From Sulfolobales archaeon (GTDB lineage: Archaea > Thermoproteota > Thermoprotei_A > Sulfolobales > AG1), in assembly GCA_038881635.1 (NCBI GenBank), contig JAVZPJ010000012.1, positions 1-33,510 on the forward strand: a DNA stretch of 33,510 nt. The letters are read 5' to 3'. The translations under genes and the position numbers were made by a program. The notes beneath the pieces were generated by a model. That model had not been told where the DNA came from. It ran no database searches and was given only the letters and a program-made list of their open reading frames with translations. Within the stretch, counting starts at the first letter, position 1, and the number at the start of each line of letters is the position of its first letter. Positions 1 to 8,469 of the stretch are shown piece by piece.

Positions 1-1
1 C

Positions 2-1300
2 TACTCAACACTTAGAGATCTTTATATTCCTAAAGGTCTCGGGCTTACTCATCCTATAACTATTATAAGAGGATCTGGAGAGTATCTCTATGATGCTGAT
101 GGAAACAGATATATAGATCTTACGTCTGGCATAGGTGTTACAGTCTTAGGTCATTCTAATCCTGAGCTTGTGGAGACTGCCATGAGTTCTCTAAAGAATC
201 TATGGCATATAAGTATCATGGTTGCCAACTATCCATCATATCTCAAGCTTGCTCGAGAACTCTCAGAGATGATAAGTATTTCTGGGCGGAAGAAGGCTTT
301 ATTCTTCAATAGTGGTGCTGAAGCTGTGGAGAATGCTGTTAAGATCTCCAGAGCTTATACTGGGAAGCCTTATATCATATCGTTTATAGGAGCTTTTCAT
401 GGGAGAACAACTCTAGCTCTATCTCTTACAGGCAAGTACAAGCCTTATAAGAAGAAATTTGAACCTCTAGCCTCTCATGTAGCTAAAGCTCCTTATCCAT
501 ACTGCTACAGGCTTAATGCTGAGAGCGAGGATGAGTGTATAAATATAGTTATGAATTATCTAGAACTACTTGTTGACGTAGATCTATCTCCAGAGGTTAT
601 TGCCGCAGCCATCGTAGAACCTGTTCAAGGCGAGGGAGGATTTATAGTGCCTCCTCGAAGATTTCTCAGTGAGTTAGAGAGTTTTCTGAGGAAGAGAGGT
701 ATAATGCTTATAGTCGATGAAATTCAGACAGGCTATTGTAGGACTGGTAGATTCATGGCTTTCGAGCATTTCAACATAGATCCTGATATAGTGACCTTGG
801 GTAAGGCTATAGCCAATGGAATGCCCTTAAGCAGTGTAGTAGGTAGAGCTGGTATTCTAGATTCAATGGATCCAGGAATGATGGGTGGAACCTATGGAGG
901 TAATCCTATAGCTGCTAGTGTTGCTCTGAAAGTTCTCGAGATAATTAGAAGAGAGAAGATATGTGAGAAGGTTGAAAGACTTGAGAGAATTATGACGAGA
1001 AGACTTGAAGAGATAGCAGAGAAATACGATGTAGTGGGAGAACATAGAGGTCTGGGAGTTATGAGAGCTCTTGAGTTTGTGAAGAATAGAAGAACTAAAG
1101 AACCTTATCCAGAGCTTGTATCTAGAATCTTGGAGGAGGGTAGGAGGAGAGGTTTGCTCCTATTGAAGGCGGGATACTATGACAATGTCATAAGATTCCA
1201 TCCACCACTAGTTATAGAATCTGAAACCTTGGAGACTGCTATGAGCTTGTTCGAAGAAGCTCTTAAGGAAGCTGTGAGAAGTCTGGCACATAAGAGTTGA
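2..1300 (+). CDS. Class III (PLP) aminotransferase, 4-aminobutyrate/acetylornithine type, 5' end missing
   Basis: The reading frame is open from base 2, so the true start lies outside the window; 432 codons are visible. An internal ATG at 170 is not the start, because the 56 codons before it read as the conserved N-terminal part (SGEYLYDADGNRYIDLTSGI, then GHSNPELV). Fold-type I, class III marks follow: NSGAEAVENAVKISR, FHGRTTLALSLTGK, the cofactor aspartate in IVDEIQTGYCRTG and the PLP lysine in TLGKAIANGMPLSS. The family moves an amino group from an omega-amino acid (GABA, ornithine or lysine derivatives) to 2-oxoglutarate or pyruvate in the cytoplasm. The exact substrate cannot be told from motifs. 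It points toward the small sulfur-carrier gene on the other strand, 41 bases away. Confidence 0.9.
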   Translation, partial: YSTLRDLYIPKGLGLTHPITIIRGSGEYLYDADGNRYIDLTSGIGVTVLGHSNPELVETAMSSLKNLWHISIMVANYPSYLKLARELSEMISISGRKKALFFNSGAEAVENAVKISRAYTGKPYIISFIGAFHGRTTLALSLTGKYKPYKKKFEPLASHVAKAPYPYCYRLNAESEDECINIVMNYLELLVDVDLSPEVIAAAIVEPVQGEGGFIVPPRRFLSELESFLRKRGIMLIVDEIQTGYCRTGRFMAFEHFNIDPDIVTLGKAIANGMPLSSVVGRAGILDSMDPGMMGGTYGGNPIAASVALKVLEIIRREKICEKVERLERIMTRRLEEIAEKYDVVGEHRGLGVMRALEFVKNRRTKEPYPELVSRILEEGRRRGLLLLKAGYYDNVIRFHPPLVIESETLETAMSLFEEALKEAVRSLAHKS

Positions 1301-1341
1301 CAAGCTTTCGAGAATTAAAATTATAGTTCTTTAAAGCATCT

Positions 1342-1623
1342 CTAACCTCCTACTGCGGGTGGTAGGATTGCTATGACGTCATCATCTTTAATCTTTACAG
1401 ATCTAGCGTCATAGTCCTTCACAGCGGAACCGTTGATCAGAATAGCGTATCTACCCTTGATCCTGCCATTCTCATCAAGCAATATGCTGGAGATCTCTAC
1501 ACCCAGCTCTCTACTCAGAATCTCTATAAGCTCGTAGAGTGTTAGATCTTTTGATATCCTTATCATGTATTCTCTCACCTTTACTATCTCATATAATTCT
1601 CCATAGAATCTTATCTCAACCAT
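1342..1623 (-). CDS. MoaD/ThiS-like ubiquitin-fold sulfur carrier, probably for the pterin cofactor of the nearby AOR
   Basis: A 93-residue protein of beta-grasp size whose sequence ends exactly in a di-glycine (ILPPAVGG), the tail that is adenylated and thiocarboxylated in MoaD, ThiS and SAMP proteins. The N-terminal strand (MVEIRFYGELYEIVKVRE), the central helix (LYELIEILSRELG) and DDDVIAILPP near the end all fit MoaD. It starts at an ATG. It lies next to genes for a flavoprotein, a polyferredoxin and a tungstopterin aldehyde oxidoreductase, matching the AorD position known from bacterial AOR clusters. A role in making dithiolene sulfur for that enzyme is therefore inferred. It could also serve as a general MoaD or as a protein modifier. 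Confidence 0.85.
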   Translation of the reverse strand: MVEIRFYGELYEIVKVREYMIRISKDLTLYELIEILSRELGVEISSILLDENGRIKGRYAILINGSAVKDYDARSVKIKDDDVIAILPPAVGG

Positions 1624-1772
1624 GACGATATCAATCCTCTAAATATTACTCGTGCTATAGTAATTAAATAGTATTATGCTAATAATCTGTATCCTGCTAT
1701 GAAGATCTCGGCAGATTTCTCCAACAGTATATTAATTTTCCATAATTAGAAGAATATTATCAGGTAGTTATC

Positions 1773-3017
1773 TTGGAGAACGAAGTTCTTGTTGTAGGAG
1801 GAGGAGTTGCTGGTGGTAGTGCTATTTTAAGTCTTCATAATGCTGGTTATAAGGTGACTCTTGTATCTTCAGATCCTCTGGTTTATTCTAAGATGACTTT
1901 ATCATATGCTTTGAAGAGAAGAGTAACTTCTATAGATCCTTATGTGATATTCAGACCAGAGGATCTTAAACAACTAAACGTGGATTTTATTAATGATTCA
2001 GTGGTTTATATAGATCCTGATAATCGTGTTATTAGAACTAAGAGTGGTAGTATTATTGAATTCGATAATCTTGTTCTAGCAACTGGTAGTAGGATTGCAG
2101 CACCTCATATTGAAGGTATCGAGCTGAAGGGAGTGTACACATTTCTATCGTTTGAGGATGTAGTAGAATTAGATAGAGTAGCTACTCATGGAAGAAGAGC
2201 TGTTATAGTAGGTGCTGGCATGATAGGTCTTCTAGCAGCAGACAGTCTTTATAGCAGAGGTCTAGATGTGACTCTAATAGATATACTACCATATCCTTTG
2301 ATGACAGCTGTAGAAGAGCGTATAGCTAGAATTATGCTGGAAAGACTTACCGCGAGAGGAGTCAGGTTTCTAGGTAATAGTATTGTTGAGAGGATCGAGG
2401 GTTTCGGTAGAGTTGAGCAGGTGGTTTTAGCTACGGGAGATAAGATTCCAGCTGATATAGTTATAATAAGTACGGGGGTTAGAGCTAATGTTCCCGAGGG
2501 TTTGGAGAGACTTGTGGAAGGTCCTGGCAATTCTGTATTGACAGACGAGTTCTTCAGAACCAAGATGAAGAATATATATGCTATAGGAGATTGTGCTAGT
2601 AGCATAGACTATATAACCGAGAGAAAAGTTTACAGACCTCTAGGAATTATAGCATCTTATGAGGCTAGACTTCTGCCGAGAGCTTTGAAAGGTTTGAGCT
2701 ATAGAGGTTTTATACCATATCAAGTTGAAGAAGCCTTTGGCTATTACTTCATAAGACTGGGATTAAACGGCTTTGAAGCTAGAAGACTTGGTGTGAGCTA
2801 TTCCACGGCTTTGATAGAGTATAAGGTTCCGGGCCTGTATATTCTCAGAAGCCTTGTTATCTACGAGAGAGGTTCTGGAAGAGTTATAGGGTGGCAGAGC
2901 ATAGGTCCTTCTATGGTATCTTATAAATCTAAGATCTTTGAGGATATAATAAGAGCTGGTGGCAGTCTAGAAGATATTCAAGAGAAAAAAATTAGAATAG
3001 TTTGTGAGAATTGCTAG
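1773..3017 (+). CDS. FAD/NAD(P)-dependent pyridine nucleotide-disulfide-type oxidoreductase (candidate AorC-like subunit)
   Basis: 414 residues starting at TTG. An N-terminal FAD dinucleotide fold (VVGGGVAGGSA) is followed by the ATG motif in LVLATGSR, a second NAD(P) fold (VIVGAGMIGLLAADSL, about residue 145) and the FAD-closing motif YAIGDCASS near 272. The position where NADH oxidases or CoA-disulfide reductases carry an active-site cysteine reads YSKMTLSYALKRR, with no cysteine, so a thiol redox step is unlikely and simple electron transfer between NAD(P)H and FAD fits better. It converges on the ferredoxin gene with three bases between stop codons. Bacterial AOR complexes use a homologous flavin subunit to reduce NAD+, so I infer it is the partner of the neighbouring AOR and ferredoxin, although it is on the opposite strand. 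The C-terminus ends in CENC, a pair of cysteines of unknown use. Confidence 0.85.
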   Translation: MENEVLVVGGGVAGGSAILSLHNAGYKVTLVSSDPLVYSKMTLSYALKRRVTSIDPYVIFRPEDLKQLNVDFINDSVVYIDPDNRVIRTKSGSIIEFDNLVLATGSRIAAPHIEGIELKGVYTFLSFEDVVELDRVATHGRRAVIVGAGMIGLLAADSLYSRGLDVTLIDILPYPLMTAVEERIARIMLERLTARGVRFLGNSIVERIEGFGRVEQVVLATGDKIPADIVIISTGVRANVPEGLERLVEGPGNSVLTDEFFRTKMKNIYAIGDCASSIDYITERKVYRPLGIIASYEARLLPRALKGLSYRGFIPYQVEEAFGYYFIRLGLNGFEARRLGVSYSTALIEYKVPGLYILRSLVIYERGSGRVIGWQSIGPSMVSYKSKIFEDIIRAGGSLEDIQEKKIRIVCENC

Positions 3018-3020
3018 AAT

Positions 3021-3536
3021 TTATGTAGGTCTCACACCAGACCATACTCTCTTAGAAGCATCTGTCTTAGATCTCAGGAGTGAAGCGTATTGATAGGCGA
3101 AGTCTACGCCTACTTTTTCTACTTTCACAAATCTAAGAGCTCCATATTCGCAGGCTTTTACACATGCCGGCTCGCCATTACATAGATCACATTTTATAAC
3201 CTTACCATCACTACCCAGAGTTATAGCACCATAGGGGCATGCGTAGACACAAGCCTTACAATTTATGCATTTCCTATAGTCTATGAGAACAGCGTTAGTC
3301 TTAGGATCTCTATATATAGCATCAACACCACATGCCTCCATACACGGTGCCGGATCACAGTGATAGCATCCTGTCACTACAAAATCTCCAGTATCTCTCC
3401 AGGCGAAAACTCTGATCCTAGAATCTCTAGTGCTAAAACGTCCTGTCTTAGCATAGCTACATGCTAGAACACATCTCTCGCAACCAGTACACTTGCCGGA
3501 ATCGAACTCTAATATGTAGTAGCTTGAGACAGCCAT
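3021..3536 (-). CDS. HycB/AorA-like ferredoxin with four [4Fe-4S] clusters
   Basis: 171 residues with sixteen cysteines in the order of the DMSO-reductase beta-subunit/HycB family: CTGCERCVLAC near residue 16, CYHCDPAPCMEAC near 60, CINCKACVYAC near 90 and CDLCNGEPACVKAC near 115. Each set can ligate cubane clusters, giving four in all. There is no signal peptide or membrane segment, so it is cytoplasmic. It begins 10 bases after the stop of the AOR gene on the same strand and must be co-transcribed with it. The likely job is to carry electrons from the tungsten subunit to a flavoprotein or to other ferredoxins, as in bacterial AorA and the small subunits of WOR enzymes. The partner assignment is inferred from position. 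Confidence 0.9.
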   Translation of the reverse strand: MAVSSYYILEFDSGKCTGCERCVLACSYAKTGRFSTRDSRIRVFAWRDTGDFVVTGCYHCDPAPCMEACGVDAIYRDPKTNAVLIDYRKCINCKACVYACPYGAITLGSDGKVIKCDLCNGEPACVKACEYGALRFVKVEKVGVDFAYQYASLLRSKTDASKRVWSGVRPT

Positions 3537-3546
3537 CTACCATCAC

Positions 3547-5416
3547 CTACCATGTGACATGCTTGAAAACACCTTCATCTACACCAACTCTCTTCAAAGT
3601 CTCTTTAGTGGGTCTTCCCTCTCTATCCCAGCCTCTCAGCTCGTAATATTCGTTCTTCATTTTCTCAAACCATTCTCTGGGTAGCACTCTACCTCTAGTA
3701 GGTCCTGAAACATGTGGATCCTCGTGAATTCTGGGTGGTAGCACATCATCTTTAGCAGTCATACCCTCTCTAACATTAAACACTCGTATTAGATTGACAA
3801 TTCTCTCACCCGCTAACTCGAAGTTTCTTACATCTTTATACTCCTCGAAACCTGTCACAGCATATATGAGCATACTCAGTCTCTCATTATCCCAGCAGCA
3901 GAAGTCGCATACTCCCGCAGCAAATTTAGCTGCATACTGATGCTCCTGCTGGATCACTATTAACGCCTTGTTTTCAGGACTCCATCTCTCAATAGGAATA
4001 GGCTTAGCTCCCAGCCAGTATCTACCTAGAACCTCCGGGCCTATAGGCCATGATCTAAGATGGTCTCCGCCTCTGTCAGCAACTGCATAACTTAATCCCA
4101 TAGCCGGAGCCGCTCTAGGGTCGTATGCGGGGAGTTCTAATCCCTTGACATGCACAGCATATCTACAAGAATCTCTACCGATTTTTTCACAAGCTCTTCT
4201 ACTACCTTCAGCAAGTATATCTGCGAACACTGTCTTTCTATATGCTATAGCCTCTGTTAGTGCTATATAAGCCTCATCATTTCCAAATCTAAGTTCTAGA
4301 CCTCCAGTCTCTTCTCTTGATATAATACCTCTCTCATAGAGTTCTGTAGCCCATCCCAGAACTCCTCCTAGACTTATCGTATCAAGGCCGAGTTCGTCGG
4401 CGAGGTAGTTAAGCTTAGCAAGAGCACCTATATCTCCTATACCTAGATTTGATCCTAGCAATGCTGCAGTCTCATACTCAGGACCTTCAGTAAGAGTTCC
4501 AGCATACCTGCCACTCGATATTAGAATCCAGTTATGACATCCGATAGGGCATTGCCTGCATGAAGCTCTCTTAACTCTAACTCTCGCTACAGCTATCGCA
4601 TCAATACCATTCCACAGCTCGAAACTTCCTGTCTGGAAGTTTCTTGTTGGCAGAGCTCCCGCCTCATTAGTGAACCAGCCTAGAGATATGCTACCCCATT
4701 TAATACCGAACTCAGCTTCTGGATTCTTGAAAATATCTTTTTCTTTCATCTCTTCAATAATCTTCTCAAATTCTCTAGGTAGCGATATCTCAACACTTCC
4801 AGAACCTCTAACAGCTATAGCCTTTAGATTCTTAGACCCCATAACAGCACCAGCACCACCTCTACCATGCTGTCTACCCTCAGAATCTACTATTGAGAAT
4901 CTAACGAGTTTCTCGCCGGCAGGACCTATGCTTAATACTTTAACCTGTGGATCTCCTAGTTCTTCTTTTATAGCTTTTCTAGTCTCACTAATCCTCAGAC
5001 CCCACAGATGATCTGCTTTTCTGAATTCTATCCTGCCATCCTCTATATACAGATAGGAAGGCTTCTCAGCTCTACCTCTTATAATAACCCCATCGAATCC
5101 TGCATATTTTAATTCAACACCAACAGCTCCACCACTATGGGTATCAAGCCAGAACCCTGTTAGAGGAGATTTCGTGACTATAGGATACTTAGGCGAGGCT
5201 GGAGCTAGAGTGCTGTTGGCGGGGCATGTCATTATTATCAGCAGGTTATCTGGAGAGAGGATCCACGTCTTTAGGCATGTGATCTAGCATATATCTTGCT
5301 GCAATACCCTTACCGCCTATGTAGAGTCTTGCATAGCTCATGTTGAGAGGTTCTATAAAGTATTTCTCCTTAGACAGATCTATAAATGCGATTCTACCTA
5401 CATATCCTCCAGGCAT
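3547..5416 (-). CDS. aor: Tungsten-containing aldehyde:ferredoxin oxidoreductase family, interrupted by a frameshift
   Basis: The enzyme oxidises aldehydes to acids with a bis-tungstopterin centre and one [4Fe-4S] cluster. The main open frame (5232 to 3547, 561 residues) has GRGGAGAVMGSKNLKA, cluster cysteines CRQCPIGC, the pterin motif DELGLD and a late cysteine in AAGVCDFCCW. It lacks the family's first 60 residues. These lie upstream in another frame: ATG at 5414-5416 after an AGGTG site gives GGYVGRIAFIDLSKEK, IGGKGIAARYML and DPLS, then stops at TAA (5246-5248), while the main frame continues PDNLLII. Joined, the protein is about 620 residues and its cluster cysteines fall near 286, 289 and 293, as in the Pyrococcus enzyme. 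The break lies in a CT repeat (5251-5260): one more CT would restore the frame. It could be a true mutation, a recoding site or a sequence error. The DxxGLC motif is altered before its cysteine. Confidence 0.88.
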
Positions 5417-5440
5417 GTAAAACACCTTAAAATTATCTCA
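5414..5440 (-). promoter_or_regulatory. Ribosome-binding site and start context of the AOR N-terminal fragment
   Basis: On the minus strand the bases just before the ATG at 5414-5416 read TTAAGGTGTTTTAC, giving an AGGTG site about 7 bases upstream. An AT-rich run (TTTAAATA, about 5462-5470) about 50 bases upstream could be the TATA box. This normal translation start is the main evidence that the AOR gene begins here and not at the downstream ATG at 5232, which has no such site. Confidence 0.55.
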
Positions 5441-5587
5441 TGAAGATATTACTTAGAAAGTATTTAAATATTTCCAATCTAAATTACAGATCTTTATAAT
5501 AGTTTGATATCATCAATTAAAAAATTTAGATCTAATCGATTGAAAACCTAGCATCTGCAATATGCAAATCATCTTATAGATCTTAAT

Positions 5588-5626
5588 ACTTTAAATTTAT
5601 ACCTCCATAATTCAGTCTATGAGGTG
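5588..5626 (+). promoter_or_regulatory. Promoter and ribosome-binding site of the M20 peptidase gene
   Basis: A TATA-like box (ACTTTAAATTTATA, 5588-5601) lies about 25 bases before the probable transcript start near 5620. GAGGTG at 5621-5626 then sits 7 bases before the ATG at 5634, which decides that start over the ATG at 5619, since the latter overlaps the ribosome-binding site. Confidence 0.55.
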
Positions 5627-5633
5627 TACACAT

Positions 5634-7031
5634 ATGAGCGAGCGGGGAGAGAGTTCTCAAGATCTAGAGGTTCTTAAAAACAGGATCTTTAGATATGTAG
5701 ATGAGAATCACGGTAGATATATAAAGCTTTTAGAGGATCTGGTATCTATACCAACAGTCTCAGCATGGGGTGGTGAGAGTATGAGAGAAGGAGCCGAATA
5801 TGTTGCCAGTATTCTTAGAGAGAGAGGATTCAGAGTAGATATAGTGAGTGGAGGAGGACATCCAGCTGTTCTAGCAGAAATAGGTCGTGGAAGTAGGAGT
5901 ATTCTTATATACAATCACTATGATGTTCAACCACCAGATCCTCTAGAGCTCTGGAGCTACGATCCTTTCAAGCTTTCAATTAAAAATGAGTATCTCATTG
6001 GTAGAGGTGTTGCTGATAATAAAGGGAATATAGTTGCTAGAATTCTCGCAGTAGATTCTTTATATCCACTACTCGACGAACTGGATCTAAGGATTAAATT
6101 CTTTATAGAAGGTGAGGAGGAAATAGGATCCCCTACATTGGAGAAGATAATAGATCTCAGGAGAGAATGGATTAGAGCTGACGGCGGCTTCTGGGAGACA
6201 GGGTATGTGAGAAGAGATGGTAGACTCGGGATCTCACTCGGCTTCAAAGGAATGTTATATGTAGAGATTATACTTAGAGGAGCTTTAAGAGATATTCACA
6301 GCGGCTACGCCCCGCTGATACCAAACCCTGTGTGGAGAATGGCGAAACTTCTTCAGAATCTTAAAGATGAGAATGGGAGGGTTCTGATTCCAGGATTCTA
6401 CGATGATATAGATAAAGAGTTTCTAGAGATATCAGAGAGAATATTAGAAGATCTGGATTTCGAAGAGCTGGACTCTCTCAAGAAAGAGCTTAATCTCAGA
6501 TCCTTTGTAAGAGGCTTAGAAGGTTTAGAAGCTCTTAGAGAGCTCTATACGAAACCTTCTCTCAACGTATCAGGTCTCTACGCAGGTTATACGGGGAAGG
6601 GTAGCAAGACTATAGTACCATCTGTAGCAGGTGTGAAGATAGATATAAGACTAGTGCCTGGACAGGATCCTGTTAGAATCCTTGAGAGACTTAGAAGATA
6701 TCTAGATCAGCTTGAGTTCTCAGACTCCGAAATAATAGTACATGGATCCTATCCATCAGGTTATACAAGACCTGATGAGAAGATTGTTAGAACATCTGTG
6801 AAAGCCGGGGAGGAGGTTTATGGGAGAGCACCTGTTATAACACCTCTATCAGGAGGTTCAGGACCTATATACTTGTTCACAAACATAGCTAGAATCCCTA
6901 TGACAGGTGCTGGCGTAGGTTATTTCGGATCTAGAGTTCACGCACCTGATGAGAATATAAGATTAGATGATTTCATAAAGAGTGCGAAACATGTAGCATA
7001 TACTCTGATACTGTTCTCCAGAAGCTTTTAA
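5634..7031 (+). CDS. M20 family metallopeptidase (dipeptidase/carboxypeptidase/deacylase)
   Basis: About 465 residues. The di-zinc amidohydrolase pattern is complete: YNHYDVQPPD supplies the first histidine and aspartate, GRGVADNKGN the bridging aspartate, EGEEEIGSP the general-base glutamate and next metal ligand, and SRVHAPDEN the last histidine. The central inserted dimerisation domain begins near GISLGFKGMLYVEI and includes IHSGYAP. Members cut dipeptides or remove acyl groups from amino acids in the cytoplasm; ArgE/DapE-like or CNDP-like specificity cannot be chosen from motifs. There is no signal peptide. Its stop codon touches that of the converging serine hydrolase, and a run of seven T (7037-7043) follows as a probable terminator. 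Confidence 0.9.
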   Translation: MSERGESSQDLEVLKNRIFRYVDENHGRYIKLLEDLVSIPTVSAWGGESMREGAEYVASILRERGFRVDIVSGGGHPAVLAEIGRGSRSILIYNHYDVQPPDPLELWSYDPFKLSIKNEYLIGRGVADNKGNIVARILAVDSLYPLLDELDLRIKFFIEGEEEIGSPTLEKIIDLRREWIRADGGFWETGYVRRDGRLGISLGFKGMLYVEIILRGALRDIHSGYAPLIPNPVWRMAKLLQNLKDENGRVLIPGFYDDIDKEFLEISERILEDLDFEELDSLKKELNLRSFVRGLEGLEALRELYTKPSLNVSGLYAGYTGKGSKTIVPSVAGVKIDIRLVPGQDPVRILERLRRYLDQLEFSDSEIIVHGSYPSGYTRPDEKIVRTSVKAGEEVYGRAPVITPLSGGSGPIYLFTNIARIPMTGAGVGYFGSRVHAPDENIRLDDFIKSAKHVAYTLILFSRSF

Positions 7032-8396
7032 TCATCTTTTTTTAACGAACTTATACCTCTCATAGATCATCTCTATAACTCCGTTTCTCTCGCTGAATAT
7101 AACAGGTATTCTAGCTCCTAGACTAGGTGTGTAGAATATATACTCTCTATCTTCGAATCTCTCTGGTATGAGAGGTAGATCCCATGTAATATATCTTCCT
7201 CTCGAGACCATGTAGAGCAGAGAATCTCTTCTTTCAATTCTCACTCTCATAGTTGATCTGAATGTCTCGTAATCTCCTTCGAGTTTTTCCAAGATCCTTT
7301 CATATCTCACGAAAGGAAGCTCTCTCTCAGGATCTCTTCCTAGAGCTAGTGCTAGAGCGTATAATCCTATGAAAGAAGGTGAGTATCCACTGGCATTGGC
7401 TAGAACCACTACCCCCAGCCTCTCACTCTCTATATATCCTATGTAGGCTGTGTACACTAGAACAGAACCTCCATGGCCAACGAGTTTTCTACCGAAGAAA
7501 TCCTCGGTGATTCTAAGTCCAAAGCCGTAGCCTTCTCCTCTGAAGTATCCTCCAGGGGTTTCAACCCTGATCTTCTCCATTTCTTCAATACTTCTTCTAC
7601 TTATGATCTCTCTATCCTCATACCTGCCTCTGTTGATCAGCATAGTAATATATCTAGATAGATCTCTCGCATTACTTAAGAGACCTCCATCAGATGTAAC
7701 CCCGTATGGGAATACAGATCTTCTCAGTCTACCATCTCGATCTATTACGTAAGGAACAGCTACATTAGGATCTCTCTCAACCTCCTCTTTATAGAAGTAA
7801 GTTCTTCTCATGCCTAGAGGCTCTAAGATTCTTTTTCTAACATAATCCTCATATTTCATCCCAGAAACCTTCTCAACGATCATTCCCAGGAGTACGTAGC
7901 CTTCATTAAGATAGAAGTATCTCTCTCCAGGTCTTGCAACAGCCCATTCATCAGATCCTCTTAGAAAAGAGATCATATTATCATAACCTGCTATAGGAAG
8001 CCATGATCCTATCTCCTCACCCACAGCACTTCTTATGTAAGCTTCTGCATAAGCCAGAGCAGGTATCCCACTCGTGTGGGATAGAAGATGCCATATTCTT
8101 ATGATCTCTCCTTTAGGTCTTAGATCTATAGGCACGTACCTGTTAACAGGATCCTCTAGAGAGATCCTCCCCTCCTCAACTAGACTCATTATACTGAAAG
8201 CTGTGAATGATTTGGTAATAGATCCTATGCCGTATACCGTATCAATATCAGCTGGTAGAGCATTCTCATAATCTCTGAAGCCGAAGGCCTTGGAATATCT
8301 CGTCTCGCCATCTTCTACTAGCAGTATAACCAGACTAGGTAGTCTGGTTCTAGAGATCTTCTCAAGAACGAAGTTCTCGAGCTTAGAAATATCCAA
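7032..8396 (-). CDS. Class C beta-lactamase/PBP4-fold serine hydrolase
   Basis: 454 residues, TTG start with a GGTG site 6 bases upstream. The three catalytic motifs of the beta-lactamase (AmpC/DD-peptidase, MEROPS S12-like) fold are present: SITK with Ser59 and Lys62, YLN at 162-164, and HGG at 308-310 in place of KTG. A C-terminal beta-rich domain from about residue 365 (LEKLEGDYETF onward) resembles the lipocalin-like domain often attached to these proteins. No signal peptide is seen, so it is probably cytoplasmic. Archaeal members such as Pab87-type enzymes cut peptides with D-amino acids or act as esterases; which applies here is unknown. It ends against the M20 peptidase, suggesting but not proving a shared role in peptide breakdown. 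Confidence 0.87.
   Translation of the reverse strand: MDISKLENFVLEKISRTRLPSLVILLVEDGETRYSKAFGFRDYENALPADIDTVYGIGSITKSFTAFSIMSLVEEGRISLEDPVNRYVPIDLRPKGEIIRIWHLLSHTSGIPALAYAEAYIRSAVGEEIGSWLPIAGYDNMISFLRGSDEWAVARPGERYFYLNEGYVLLGMIVEKVSGMKYEDYVRKRILEPLGMRRTYFYKEEVERDPNVAVPYVIDRDGRLRRSVFPYGVTSDGGLLSNARDLSRYITMLINRGRYEDREIISRRSIEEMEKIRVETPGGYFRGEGYGFGLRITEDFFGRKLVGHGGSVLVYTAYIGYIESERLGVVVLANASGYSPSFIGLYALALALGRDPERELPFVRYERILEKLEGDYETFRSTMRVRIERRDSLLYMVSRGRYITWDLPLIPERFEDREYIFYTPSLGARIPVIFSERNGVIEMIYERYKFVKKR
7037..7043 (+). terminator. T-run terminator after the M20 peptidase gene
   Basis: Seven consecutive T on the plus strand begin five bases after the stop codon at 7029-7031. Archaeal RNA polymerase stops at such U-runs. 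The same bases encode the lysine-rich end (KKR) of the convergent serine hydrolase, so the terminator sits inside the opposing gene. Confidence 0.45.
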
Positions 8397-8469
8397 GACC
8401 TACACCATTTATATCTATGGTAGAACTATAAAAACCCGAGTAATACCTTAGATACTCTAGAAGTATTCT

